Source: Cellvibrionaceae bacterium (GTDB lineage: Bacteria > Pseudomonadota > Gammaproteobacteria > Pseudomonadales > Cellvibrionaceae). From it: 24,376 nucleotides of DNA. A program made the position numbers and the translations under genes. The DNA lies in NCBI GenBank assembly GCA_027012915.1, contig JALUYN010000010.1, positions 1-24,376 on the forward strand, given 5' to 3'. This document shows, in pieces, positions 1 through 6,913 of the stretch (positions within the stretch are counted from its first letter, which is position 1; each line of letters opens with the position of its first letter). The notes below the pieces were generated by a model. That model was not told the origin of the DNA. It did no database searches and saw only the letters and a program-made list of their open reading frames with translations.

Positions 1-200
1 CGCCATTTAGTTGTTCTAAATAAGCGAATTCCAACGCAGCTGGGGGCGAAAATAGGCCCAGCCCTTCGGGTTGCGTCTCAAATCGCGCCACTCGTTGTTG
101 CTCGTCGCTCGTTTAGAACCACTAAACCCACTTCTCGCGCCTAGATTGGCGCGATTTGAGACGCAACAGAAGCATCAGAATTAGTGTTAACAGGCCCTAA
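1..200. repeat. Structured palindromic repeat element, probably dispersed
   Basis: This gene-free stretch is built of inverted repeats. Twenty bases at 71-90 (TTGCGTCTCAAATCGCGCCA) are repeated perfectly in reverse complement at 147-166. Inside that pair lies a small hairpin (GTTTAG 111-116 with CTAAAC 122-127). Near the left edge is a related hairpin (ATTTAG 5-10 with CTAAAT 16-21), whose reverse complement resembles the inner one. The outer segment GTTAACAGGCCCTA (186-199) occurs in reverse complement at the last 14 bases of the window. No ORF of note is present. The element probably continues to the left of the window. I infer a dispersed, non-coding repeat family; the copy number cannot be seen here. 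Confidence 0.75.
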
Positions 201-229
201 TACACAGAAGATCAGAATTTGGCGATTGC

Positions 230-250
230 GCAGCTCCGCTCAGGAGCTGC
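230..250 (-). terminator. Hairpin overlapping the stop codon of the isomerase-like gene
   Basis: An 8-bp perfect stem (GCAGCTCC 230-237 with GGAGCTGC 243-250) closes a 5-base loop and spans the stop codon of the minus-strand gene ending at 240. There is no T-run after it on the minus strand, so it may stop transcription weakly or protect the 3' end instead. Confidence 0.4.
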
Positions 251-929
251 CCTTTTGCAACTTGTCCCGATGACTGCGGCGATGAGATGAGGCGTTCATG
301 GAATCCATCAACCAGCGCGCCACCTCCTCCATATCCAAAGGATCTTCTCCTTTCAAGGCCATAGAGAGGAACTCAAAATCATCGTAGCCAAAGAACAATT
401 GCCGCTGCCAAACCATTGAAGGAATACCGAACACACCCTCGGCGATTGCCGTTTCTGTCTGCTCGCGCAACGCCAACTTTGCCTCGGACTGTTGCGCACT
501 GGCCACAATAGCATCGCCATCCAGTCCCGCCTCCCGCGCCAGCTGAGCCACCACCTCTGGTTCACTGACGTGCAATTGCCGCACCCAAACCGCTTCAAAT
601 ATTTTGTCGATCAACTGCCAACGCTGGGTATCGCTCATCGACACAGAGGCTGCGCGCAACGCCAAGAGGGGATCAAACGGATGATGTAAGGGCGGATTCA
701 TGGGTACATTTAGAAGCGCGCACTTGCGCATAATGTTTTGCAACATCCAGTTGCGCTTGGCCGGCAATTCCGCTGGCCCGACATTACCGTGACTGTTGAG
801 CAATCCGGCAAATAGTACCGGCACCGGCTTAAAGTTGATCTGATGCTCTTCCATCAACTTGGACAGTTGAGTCCAGGCCAGATAGGCGTTATTGGAAACA
901 TAATCAAAATAGAAAGTCAGTTCGCGCAT
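240..929 (-). CDS. 2-hydroxychromene-2-carboxylate isomerase-like protein (DsbA/kappa-GST fold)
   Basis: This 229-residue protein has the size and layout of the HCCA isomerase / kappa-class GST family. It has a β-strand start FYFDYVSNNAYLAW (residues 6-19) with the expected active-site serine at S12. A helical insert (about 55-165) follows, then a thioredoxin-like end with GVFGIPSMVW (165-174), in which P170 is the cis-proline position. Family members use glutathione to isomerise intermediates of naphthalene-type degradation, but many homologues act on unknown substrates. The usual Ser-Pro after the β-strand is Ser-Asn here, so the substrate may differ. An AGGA lies 9 bases before the ATG. 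It follows a GST gene by 38 bp on the same strand, which suggests one transcript and glutathione-linked chemistry. No ring-cleavage genes are nearby, so a naphthalene role is not supported. Confidence 0.8.
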   Translation of the reverse strand: MRELTFYFDYVSNNAYLAWTQLSKLMEEHQINFKPVPVLFAGLLNSHGNVGPAELPAKRNWMLQNIMRKCALLNVPMNPPLHHPFDPLLALRAASVSMSDTQRWQLIDKIFEAVWVRQLHVSEPEVVAQLAREAGLDGDAIVASAQQSEAKLALREQTETAIAEGVFGIPSMVWQRQLFFGYDDFEFLSMALKGEDPLDMEEVARWLMDSMNASSHRRSHRDKLQKGSS

Positions 930-967
930 GGCTATTGGTCCTGCCGCTGTAGTTCAGTGTTCGAGCA

Positions 968-1693
968 CTAGTGAGCTTTAATATTCTCATTGGAGGCAAT
1001 ACCTGCGCCCATATTGGCGTAGCGTTTTTTGGTATCTTCCGACCATTGTTCGGTTTCTCCCTCTGGTGCGCCGTACGCAATACCGCGCCGTACTCCGGGG
1101 CGGTTACGTACACGTTCGAGCCAGGCCACTACATTGGCGTGTGAAGTGATATCAATCTTGCTCCACTTCCAGCCACGCACCCAGGGAAAGCAGGCGATGT
1201 CTGCAATGCTAAAGTCATCACCACAAATGTAGTTTTGATCCTGTAACTGTTTATCCAGTACCCGCAACAAACGCTGGGCCTCACTGCCAAATCGCTCCAG
1301 AGGGTGGGCTCGTTGAGATTCTTCAAGGTGGGTCAGATAACGGGTATAGCTTAACTTGTTACCAAACACGGGGCCCAAATTGGCTGCCTGCCAGAATACC
1401 CACTGCAGAACCTTCCAGCGTTGCTTTCCCTCAGGTAGCAACGAGGTAGAGAACTTTTCGCCCAAGTACTGCAAAATGGCGCAGCTCTCCATCAGGGTGA
1501 TGTCGCCATCTTCCAGTGCGGGAATCTTTTGATTGGGATTGACCGCAGTAAAGCTCTCAGAGAATTGCTCACCGGCACGCAGATCTACGGTCACAACCTC
1601 AAGCTCTTCCAGTGCCACGCCCTGCTCGCGCAGTTCTTCAATCATGATACTAATCTTCCAGCCGTTGGGGGTTGGGGCGCTCAAGAGCTTCAT
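968..1693 (-). CDS. Glutathione S-transferase, YfcG/nu-class-like
   Basis: The protein is 241 residues from the ATG at 1693. I chose this start because a strong AAGGAAGG lies about 7 bases upstream, whereas the longer frame to 1753 adds 20 residues with no support. The N-terminal thioredoxin-like domain begins TPNGWKISIMIEEL (residues 8-21). T8 and N10 match the glutathione-disulfide binding residues of YfcG-type enzymes, which lack the usual Tyr/Ser nucleophile. NQKIPAL (54-60) carries the cis-proline, and ES (69-70) binds the γ-glutamyl group. The C-terminal helical domain fills the rest. Relatives show disulfide-bond reductase activity, probably in the cytoplasm. It appears to lead a two-gene operon with the isomerase-like gene and is divergent from a LysR gene. 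Confidence 0.88.
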   Translation of the reverse strand: MKLLSAPTPNGWKISIMIEELREQGVALEELEVVTVDLRAGEQFSESFTAVNPNQKIPALEDGDITLMESCAILQYLGEKFSTSLLPEGKQRWKVLQWVFWQAANLGPVFGNKLSYTRYLTHLEESQRAHPLERFGSEAQRLLRVLDKQLQDQNYICGDDFSIADIACFPWVRGWKWSKIDITSHANVVAWLERVRNRPGVRRGIAYGAPEGETEQWSEDTKKRYANMGAGIASNENIKAH

Positions 1694-1765
1694 AACAGAC
1701 CTTCCTTCCTCGGTTATCGGTTCTGATCCACTGATATTCAGAAGTGTACACAAACAACCAAACTG

Positions 1766-1793
1766 TATAATCTTGTAAATTTGAACAGATTAT
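1766..1793 (+). promoter_or_regulatory. Candidate LysR operator and -10 box in the GST/LysR divergent region
   Basis: ATAATCT (1767-1773) and AGATTAT (1787-1793) form a perfect 7-bp inverted repeat with a 13-base spacer. A consensus -10 TATAAT (1766-1771, plus strand) overlaps the left arm, about 38 bases before the LysR start codon. No good -35 is seen. The layout fits a LysR protein that represses itself and controls the divergent GST gene. This is inference from arrangement. Confidence 0.4.
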
Positions 1794-1808
1794 TCACTCA
1801 ACTGCACA

Positions 1809-2696
1809 ATGATCCTTTACAATCACATGGCCGTTTTTGCGGCCGTTGTGCGCAACGGCAGCTTCACCGCGGCAGCTCAGCAATTGGATATGCCCAAGTC
1901 CACCGTCAGCCTTAAGCTGTCGCAACTGGAAGCGGAACTGGGCGTGCGCTTGTTGCAACGCTCCACCCGTCAACTGTCGACAACCGACGAGGGCCAGCGC
2001 TTCTACGAGCAATGTCGCGAGCTGCTGGACGGTGCCGACACAGCCATGCAGTCCCTAAAAGGCCTGCAGGCAGAACCCAAAGGTACACTCAAACTGAGCC
2101 TTCCCTTTGGGCTGAGTGGCAGTTTGATGCCGGAGATCATTGCGCGCTATCAGTCGCTCTATCCAAAGGTGAAAGTGGAGGTGCGCTGCAGCAACGATTG
2201 GGTGGACATCATCAAAGAGGGCTTCGATCTGGCGCTGCGAGCGGGCCCGCTAACGGACTCAGCCCTGATAGGGCGCGAGCTCTGCCCACTGCAACGGCAC
2301 CTGGTTGCCAGCCCGGACTACCTGAAAAAGCACGGCTCTCCGGATAAACCTCGGGACCTGTCACAGCACAGTTGTGTTGTCTCCAGCTACACCACCCATT
2401 GGGAGTTTTCGAACAACAAAGGCCGGCAAACCATAAAACCGCAACAGGCCATTGTCAGCAATGATCAAGACATGATTCGTGAACTGCTGTTGCAAGGGGC
2501 TGGAATAGGCGTAGTCACCGATATCAATTTACAAGCGGCCATCCGCCAAGATGAACTGGTACCGGTGATGACCAACTACACCATGGTTGGCCGCAGTCTG
2601 CATCTGGTTTATCCCAGCCGAGAATTATTGAGCCCCCACGTAAAACAGTTTATCGATCTAGCGGTGACGGCATACAACGAACAAGTACAGTATTGA
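1809..2696 (+). CDS. LysR-family transcriptional regulator
   Basis: This 295-residue protein has the classic LysR plan. A winged helix-turn-helix spans residues 3-60 (FAAVVRNGSFTAAAQQLDMP, then STVSLKLSQLEAELGVRLLQ, then RQLSTTDEG). A linker helix runs to about 85. A periplasmic-binding-protein-like effector domain follows (GTLKLSLPFGLSGSLMPEII, with a late GAGIGVV strand). The closest familiar group is the LysR set with an LxxF/DG-type effector domain used for small aromatic or stress signals; the ligand cannot be read from the sequence. It is divergent from the GST gene with about 115 bp between start codons, the usual layout for a regulator of its neighbour. It is convergent with the GlxA-type gene, with stop codons only 3 bases apart. 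Confidence 0.92.
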   Translation: MILYNHMAVFAAVVRNGSFTAAAQQLDMPKSTVSLKLSQLEAELGVRLLQRSTRQLSTTDEGQRFYEQCRELLDGADTAMQSLKGLQAEPKGTLKLSLPFGLSGSLMPEIIARYQSLYPKVKVEVRCSNDWVDIIKEGFDLALRAGPLTDSALIGRELCPLQRHLVASPDYLKKHGSPDKPRDLSQHSCVVSSYTTHWEFSNNKGRQTIKPQQAIVSNDQDMIRELLLQGAGIGVVTDINLQAAIRQDELVPVMTNYTMVGRSLHLVYPSRELLSPHVKQFIDLAVTAYNEQVQY

Positions 2697-2699
2697 CAA

Positions 2700-3719
2700 T
2701 TACGAGGTCTGCTCGTTGATACCTCGCATACTGAATCGCTGGCGATAGCGATTGGGGGTCAGGCCTATGCGATCCTGAAACAGACGCGAAAAGGAACCGA
2801 TATTGGCGTAACCCACCTTCTCTGCAATCTCGCTGATTGGCAGGCGTGTTGACTCCAACAACTGTTTGGCTGTTTCCATGCGAATATTCTGCAGATAAGT
2901 AGCGGGCGGCAGCCCCAGCTCTCGCTTGAACTTTCGGATCAAGGTTCGCTGGCTGAGGTTCAGATAGGACGCCAGTTCACTCATGTCGATGCGGTTTTCC
3001 AATCGCGTCTGCAACCAGTACTGCGCTTTCGACACTGCAGGATCGCTGCTCATCGGCGTATCCATAAGATTTTGATGGGGAGTCTGCAAGCGGTGGCCCG
3101 GATCAATCAACATGGCCTTGGCGCACAGTGAGGCGATCTCCGGAGAAGAGTATTTCTCCAGCAGATAGATTCCGAGATACAGATAGGAAGATATGGCACC
3201 GGTACAAATTAGATTATCTTCTTCGGTAATCAACTCTTTTACCGACAAACGAGGGCGTGGATAGCGCTGACGAAATTGTTTCTCAAGCCACCAGGTGGTG
3301 GTGGCTGCTCGTAAGTCCAGCAGCCCTGTTTCCGCCAGCAAAAAGGTGCTGGTGCAATTGGAAACCAACACCGCCCCCAACTGCCACTGCGCCTTTAACC
3401 AGTCGCACACCGAATTCTGCTGTTCCAGCCACACTTCAAAATCTCGAGAACCTGCGTAGTAAACCGCAGGTACAAAGATGATGTCGAAGTGCCCCCCATC
3501 CCGAATCGATCTGTCAGCAGCCAGCTTGATACCTCCGGCGCCGTTGATCGCCGATTTGCGAGTGCTTACTACCTCCCAGGTGTACTGGGGCGCTTCTTCG
3601 CCGAACTTGTTGCGAATATGAGCGTTGGCAATTTGCAGAGTATCCATCAAACCGTAGAGGCTGGAGGCGTAGCAATTGTCGATCGCCAGCAGGGCAATAT
3701 GAGGCAATGAGCGGGCCAT
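2700..3719 (-). CDS. GlxA-type regulator (DJ-1/PfpI domain plus AraC helix-turn-helix)
   Basis: The 339 residues divide into an N-terminal class-I glutamine-amidotransferase-like (DJ-1/PfpI) domain (about 6-190) and a C-terminal AraC-type DNA-binding domain (about 230-332). The N-terminal domain has a cysteine in the nucleophile-elbow region (VSNCTSTFLLAETGLLD, C122). The C-terminal domain holds two helix-turn-helix units (ELASYLNLSQRTLIRKFKRE and ISEIAEKVGYANIGSFSRLF). This is the architecture of GlxA, ArgR and CdhR regulators, which sense small metabolites such as arginine, carnitine or choline products. It is divergent from the crotonase/acyl-CoA dehydrogenase operon and is its most likely regulator. 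No clear ribosome site precedes the ATG at 3719. The ligand is unknown. Confidence 0.9.
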   Translation of the reverse strand: MARSLPHIALLAIDNCYASSLYGLMDTLQIANAHIRNKFGEEAPQYTWEVVSTRKSAINGAGGIKLAADRSIRDGGHFDIIFVPAVYYAGSRDFEVWLEQQNSVCDWLKAQWQLGAVLVSNCTSTFLLAETGLLDLRAATTTWWLEKQFRQRYPRPRLSVKELITEEDNLICTGAISSYLYLGIYLLEKYSSPEIASLCAKAMLIDPGHRLQTPHQNLMDTPMSSDPAVSKAQYWLQTRLENRIDMSELASYLNLSQRTLIRKFKRELGLPPATYLQNIRMETAKQLLESTRLPISEIAEKVGYANIGSFSRLFQDRIGLTPNRYRQRFSMRGINEQTS

Positions 3720-3743
3720 AGTCAGATGTCGTTTAGTGTAGAA

Positions 3744-3765
3744 AAAGTGTCAATAGTGACACTTT
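3744..3765. promoter_or_regulatory. Perfect 9+4+9 inverted repeat, candidate GlxA-type operator
   Basis: AAAGTGTCA (3744-3752), a 4-base spacer ATAG, and TGACACTTT (3757-3765) form a 22-bp perfect dyad. It lies 24 bp before the GlxA-type start codon and 89 bp before the crotonase start. AraC-domain regulators commonly bind paired sites in such divergent regions. The position suggests it controls both genes; binding is inferred. Confidence 0.55.
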
Positions 3766-3854
3766 AGCAAAACACAGTATCGACATACACTGCTACCCTA
3801 TAGAGCTTTATACCCATTTATTTCACAACAATAGAATTAAGGCAGGAGCAGGCC

Positions 3855-4724
3855 ATGTACAACACGCTGAAATACGACGTTGCAGACCAGATTCTCACCC
3901 TGACGCTCAATCGTCCCGAGCAAATGAACTCCTTTACGGTTGAAATGGCCAATGAGCTGATTGACGCTTTTAATCGCGCCAGCGACGACGATAACGTCAG
4001 TGCGATTGTTGTCACAGGGGCAGGCAAAGCATTCTGTGCCGGTATGGATCTCAGCGTTGAGGGCAATGTCTTTGGTCTTGACGAAAGCCTCGCTCCAACG
4101 CTGGACGATATGACCCATCGCCTGGACGACCCTGAAATCATCAACGGCGTGCGCGATACCGGTGGTCGCGTGACACTGGCAATTTACGACTGCAAGAAAC
4201 CAGTGATCGCCGCCATCAATGGCCCCGCTGTGGGCATTGGCGCAACCATGACCTGCGCCATGGATATCCGCCTGGCTTCCGAAAAAGCCCGTATCGGTTT
4301 CGTATTCAACAAGATCGGCATCACACCTGAAGCATGCTCCACCTGGTTCTTGCCACGCATTGTTGGTATATCTCAAGCGCTCGAGTGGTGCTACACCGGC
4401 GAAATTTTCAAAGGTGACGCAGCCAAAGAAGCCGGTCTGGTGCGCTCGGTGCACGCACCGGAAGATCTTTTGGAAGAAGCCTACAAGATCGCGCGAAGCA
4501 TTGCCGAGAAGTCCCAAGTGGCCATTACTCTCACCCGTCAGATGATGTACCGTAACTCAGCAGCCGATCATCCACTGCACGCTCACCAGGTGGATTCGCT
4601 GGCGATTTACTACGCAAGCATCAAAGACGGCAAAGAAGGTGTTCGCTCATTCCTGGAAAAACGCGCACCGGAGTTCGAGTCGAAATCCTCTACTGATATG
4701 CCTGGCTTTTATCCTTGGTGGTAA
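3855..4724 (+). CDS. Crotonase-fold enoyl-CoA hydratase/isomerase
   Basis: The 289-residue protein has the crotonase fold. The first oxyanion-hole motif is AFCAGMDLS (59-67) and the second is INGPAVGIGATMT (121-133). ASEKARIGFVFNKIGI (141-156) follows. Aligned by eye with rat mitochondrial enoyl-CoA hydratase, both catalytic glutamates are missing: the Glu144 position is T131 and the Glu164 position is a Phe. Instead TPEACS (157-162) supplies E159, at the place used by Δ3,Δ2-enoyl-CoA isomerases of the Eci type. Isomerase or an allied double-bond reaction is therefore more likely than plain hydration. AGGAG lies about 8 bases before the ATG. The acyl-CoA dehydrogenase begins 8 bp downstream, so the pair is a cytoplasmic acyl-CoA catabolic operon. 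Confidence 0.9.
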   Translation: MYNTLKYDVADQILTLTLNRPEQMNSFTVEMANELIDAFNRASDDDNVSAIVVTGAGKAFCAGMDLSVEGNVFGLDESLAPTLDDMTHRLDDPEIINGVRDTGGRVTLAIYDCKKPVIAAINGPAVGIGATMTCAMDIRLASEKARIGFVFNKIGITPEACSTWFLPRIVGISQALEWCYTGEIFKGDAAKEAGLVRSVHAPEDLLEEAYKIARSIAEKSQVAITLTRQMMYRNSAADHPLHAHQVDSLAIYYASIKDGKEGVRSFLEKRAPEFESKSSTDMPGFYPWW

Positions 4725-4732
4725 TACAACCC

Positions 4733-5872
4733 ATGAATACACAAGAAGAACTCACCGCTTTCCGGGATATGATTTCCCGGTTTCTGGAAACCGAAGTCGA
4801 GCCTCACTACGAGCAGTGGGAGCGAGACCACGCCATGCCAAAATCCATGTGGCAAACTCTCGGCAATGCGGGCATGTTGCTGGTGGACATGCCGGAAGCA
4901 TACGGTGGCATGGGTGCCGATTTCGCCCTGTGCCAACTGGTGCAGGAAGAAATGTGTCGTCGCGGTATGCTGGGTCTGGCGACGGGCTACAACATCCACG
5001 CCAACATCGTCGCTCCCTACATCAGCCACCTGGGCACCGAGGCGCAAAAACAACAATGGCTGCCTAAGATGGTCACCGGTGAAGCCATTGGCGCACTGGG
5101 TATGACAGAGCCCGGAGCTGGCAGCGATGTGGCAGGCATAAAAACCCGCGCCATTCGCGATGGTGACAGCTACATCATCAACGGCTCAAAGATATTCATC
5201 AGCAATGGCATTCACGCCGACCTGTTAATTCTCGCAGCCAAGACCGACCCCGAAGCCGGCGCCAAGGGCATCTCCCTGTTTTTGGTAGACACTTCATTGC
5301 CCGGTTTTGAACGGGGCCAGCAGATCGACAAGATGGGACAACACAGCAGCGACACCGCGGAACTGTTTTTCTCGGATCTGCGCGTTCCCGCCGACGCTCT
5401 GCTCGGCAAGGAAGGCCACGGTTTTATCCATATGATGCAGGAACTGCCTCGCGAACGTCTTGGCTGTGCCGCGCAATCAGTTGCCCACGCTCAAGGGGCT
5501 CTGGAAATCACCATCGACTATGTGAAAGAGCGCAAAGCCTTTGGCCAATCCATCAGCCAGTTCCAGAACAGTCGTTTTAAGTTAGCGGAAGTGGAAACGG
5601 AATTGGAGCTGTGCCGCGCGCTATTGGAAAAGTACATGGCGAAATATTCCAGAGATGAAATGACCGCAGAGGATGGCGCACGGCTGAAACTCGCCGCCTC
5701 AGAAATGCAATTACGAGCCGTTAACGAATGCCTGCAATTGTTTGGTGGCTACGGCTATACCGATGAGTATCCAATCTCACGTTTCTACCGCGACGCTCGC
5801 ATTCAGACTATCTATGCCGGTAGTTCTGAAATTATGAAAGAGGTGATTGCCCGAAGTCTGGTGGGACGTTAA
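4733..5872 (+). CDS. Acyl-CoA dehydrogenase
   Basis: I take the ATG at 4733, giving 379 residues; a longer reading from a TTG at 4715 would overlap the crotonase gene. The protein covers the whole family: N-terminal helices, the FAD/substrate signature ALGMTEPGAGSDVAG (121-135), a middle β-domain, and the C-terminal signature FGGYGYTDEYPISRFYRDAR (337-356). The catalytic base is not at the medium-chain position, where IYAGSS has A362. E241 in LPRERL fits the site used by long-chain and isovaleryl-CoA dehydrogenases. It would oxidise an acyl-CoA to an enoyl-CoA with FAD and pass electrons to ETF, giving the crotonase-family partner its substrate. Chain length or branching preference cannot be told. 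Confidence 0.94.
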   Translation: MNTQEELTAFRDMISRFLETEVEPHYEQWERDHAMPKSMWQTLGNAGMLLVDMPEAYGGMGADFALCQLVQEEMCRRGMLGLATGYNIHANIVAPYISHLGTEAQKQQWLPKMVTGEAIGALGMTEPGAGSDVAGIKTRAIRDGDSYIINGSKIFISNGIHADLLILAAKTDPEAGAKGISLFLVDTSLPGFERGQQIDKMGQHSSDTAELFFSDLRVPADALLGKEGHGFIHMMQELPRERLGCAAQSVAHAQGALEITIDYVKERKAFGQSISQFQNSRFKLAEVETELELCRALLEKYMAKYSRDEMTAEDGARLKLAASEMQLRAVNECLQLFGGYGYTDEYPISRFYRDARIQTIYAGSSEIMKEVIARSLVGR

Positions 5873-5922
5873 CACAACATCACCAAATACTCGCACCTTG
5901 CTCTCAATAAATCAGCGCATAA

Positions 5923-5950
5923 CGTTGTCCCCGCGAAAGCGGGGATCTCC
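5923..5950. repeat. REP-like hairpin repeat
   Basis: CCCCGC (5929-5934), a GAAA tetraloop, and GCGGGG (5939-5944) form a perfect 6-bp stem within CGTTGTCCCCGCGAAAGCGG. It has no T-run, so it is not a standard terminator. The form (GTCCCCGCGAAAGCGGGGAT) is typical of short REP-like elements found many times in gammaproteobacterial genomes, in line with its place just after an operon. The rest of 5873-6155 holds no recognised gene; a frame extending upstream from 6156 to 6021 looks non-coding. Confidence 0.65.
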
Positions 5951-6155
5951 AAGGCAATAATTCCTAATACTCACACTTCTTCGGGAACGACGAGCGACCA
6001 TTGAAGCGCCTCGCATTCCAGTGTCAATGTATTTTACACAATTGGCCATCGCCGCCTACAAACCGAGAAATATCTTTTGTTTTTCAATCGGTTATGCAAC
6101 AGGAATATCTTTTGCGTTGACTTTAGTTTTTTCACAGCCTTCGCAGGGTTTTAAT

Positions 6156-6857
6156 ATGAAGAACATTCTCTTCTCGTGCTTGTTTTTAACCGGCCTGATG
6201 TCAGCTTCGGCAAGTGCAGCATTGATTTCTCCGACAAGTTTAAACCCGGACACGATGGGTTATTTCAGCTCACTCCATCTTCCTGAATACGCCGTTGACG
6301 GATCAGGAATGGATGGCGGACTTCCATTAACACCTGACAGTGTAGTTCTCGCCACAACACAAGATACAGGCAACACGTGGCTGGCTCGCAGCGGTGCCAG
6401 TGAAAGTGGCAATACGACCATCTATTTCAACTTCGACTTTGGCAATAATGACTCTGGTATCACTCTTGGCTCATTCTATCTGTGGAATTATCATGACCCT
6501 GACAACGCAAATCAGGCACACCACACGGGAATTGGAGTCAACGAGTTTTCTTTGACATTTTATGATGATCTTGACGGCGAAGGGGGCGCGATAGGTTCAA
6601 CCGAACGACTGTTTGCCAGCGCAGCAATTCCTGATGCGGATGTTACTGCACAGATGTTCAGCTTTGATGTGGTGCATGATGTGTTGAGCGTTGGAATGAC
6701 CATTTATTCCAACCACGGAAGCCGCTTTCCGCCAGGCTTCCACGAAGTGGCATTCTCGGCAGACTCCGACAGTTCAGTACCAGTGCCACCAACGCTTCTG
6801 CTGATACTTACCTCACTGGTTCTGCTGAAAACATACTCCAAAAAAAACACTCTTTAG
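6156..6857 (+). CDS. Secreted protein with PEP-CTERM-like sorting tail
   Basis: I chose the ATG at 6156 (233 residues) because it begins a good signal peptide: MKNILFS, a hydrophobic core, and a likely cleavage after SASASA. The frame is open from 6021, but the extra 45 residues do not look real. The mature part is rich in Asp, Asn, Gly and Ser. It contains FYLWNYHDP and a late GFHEVAFSA strand, which recall discoidin/F5-8-type β-sandwich carbohydrate-binding domains. The C-terminus has VPVPPT, a hydrophobic helix (TLLLILTSLVLL) and basic residues, which is the PEP-CTERM plan for exosortase processing and surface or matrix export. The exosortase must lie elsewhere. Base use is more AT-rich than the neighbours, which may point to transfer. 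The function is unknown. Confidence 0.78.
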   Translation: MKNILFSCLFLTGLMSASASAALISPTSLNPDTMGYFSSLHLPEYAVDGSGMDGGLPLTPDSVVLATTQDTGNTWLARSGASESGNTTIYFNFDFGNNDSGITLGSFYLWNYHDPDNANQAHHTGIGVNEFSLTFYDDLDGEGGAIGSTERLFASAAIPDADVTAQMFSFDVVHDVLSVGMTIYSNHGSRFPPGFHEVAFSADSDSSVPVPPTLLLILTSLVLLKTYSKKNTL

Positions 6858-6868
6858 AACAATTATTG

Positions 6869-6901
6869 TGTCCCCTATAGCGATTGGTTCGCCATAGGGG
6901 A
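6869..6901. terminator. Hairpin between convergent genes
   Basis: GTCCCCTAT (6869-6877) pairs perfectly with ATAGGGGAC (6893-6901). An inner stem, GCGA with TCGC around TTGGT, lengthens it across one mismatch. It lies between the stop codons of the convergent PEP-CTERM-like and reductase genes. Neither side has a strong T-run. It is probably a bidirectional terminator or an mRNA-end stabiliser. Confidence 0.55.
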
Positions 6902-6913
6902 CTGCTCAGTGAT

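Noticed and set aside
3837..4517. 226-codon frame antisense to the crotonase gene
   Set aside because: The plus-strand crotonase has clear family motifs, ribosome site and operon partner; the antisense frame has none.
4715..4732. TTG start for the acyl-CoA dehydrogenase
   Set aside because: It would overlap the crotonase stop and add six residues; the ATG at 4733 matches the family N-terminus.
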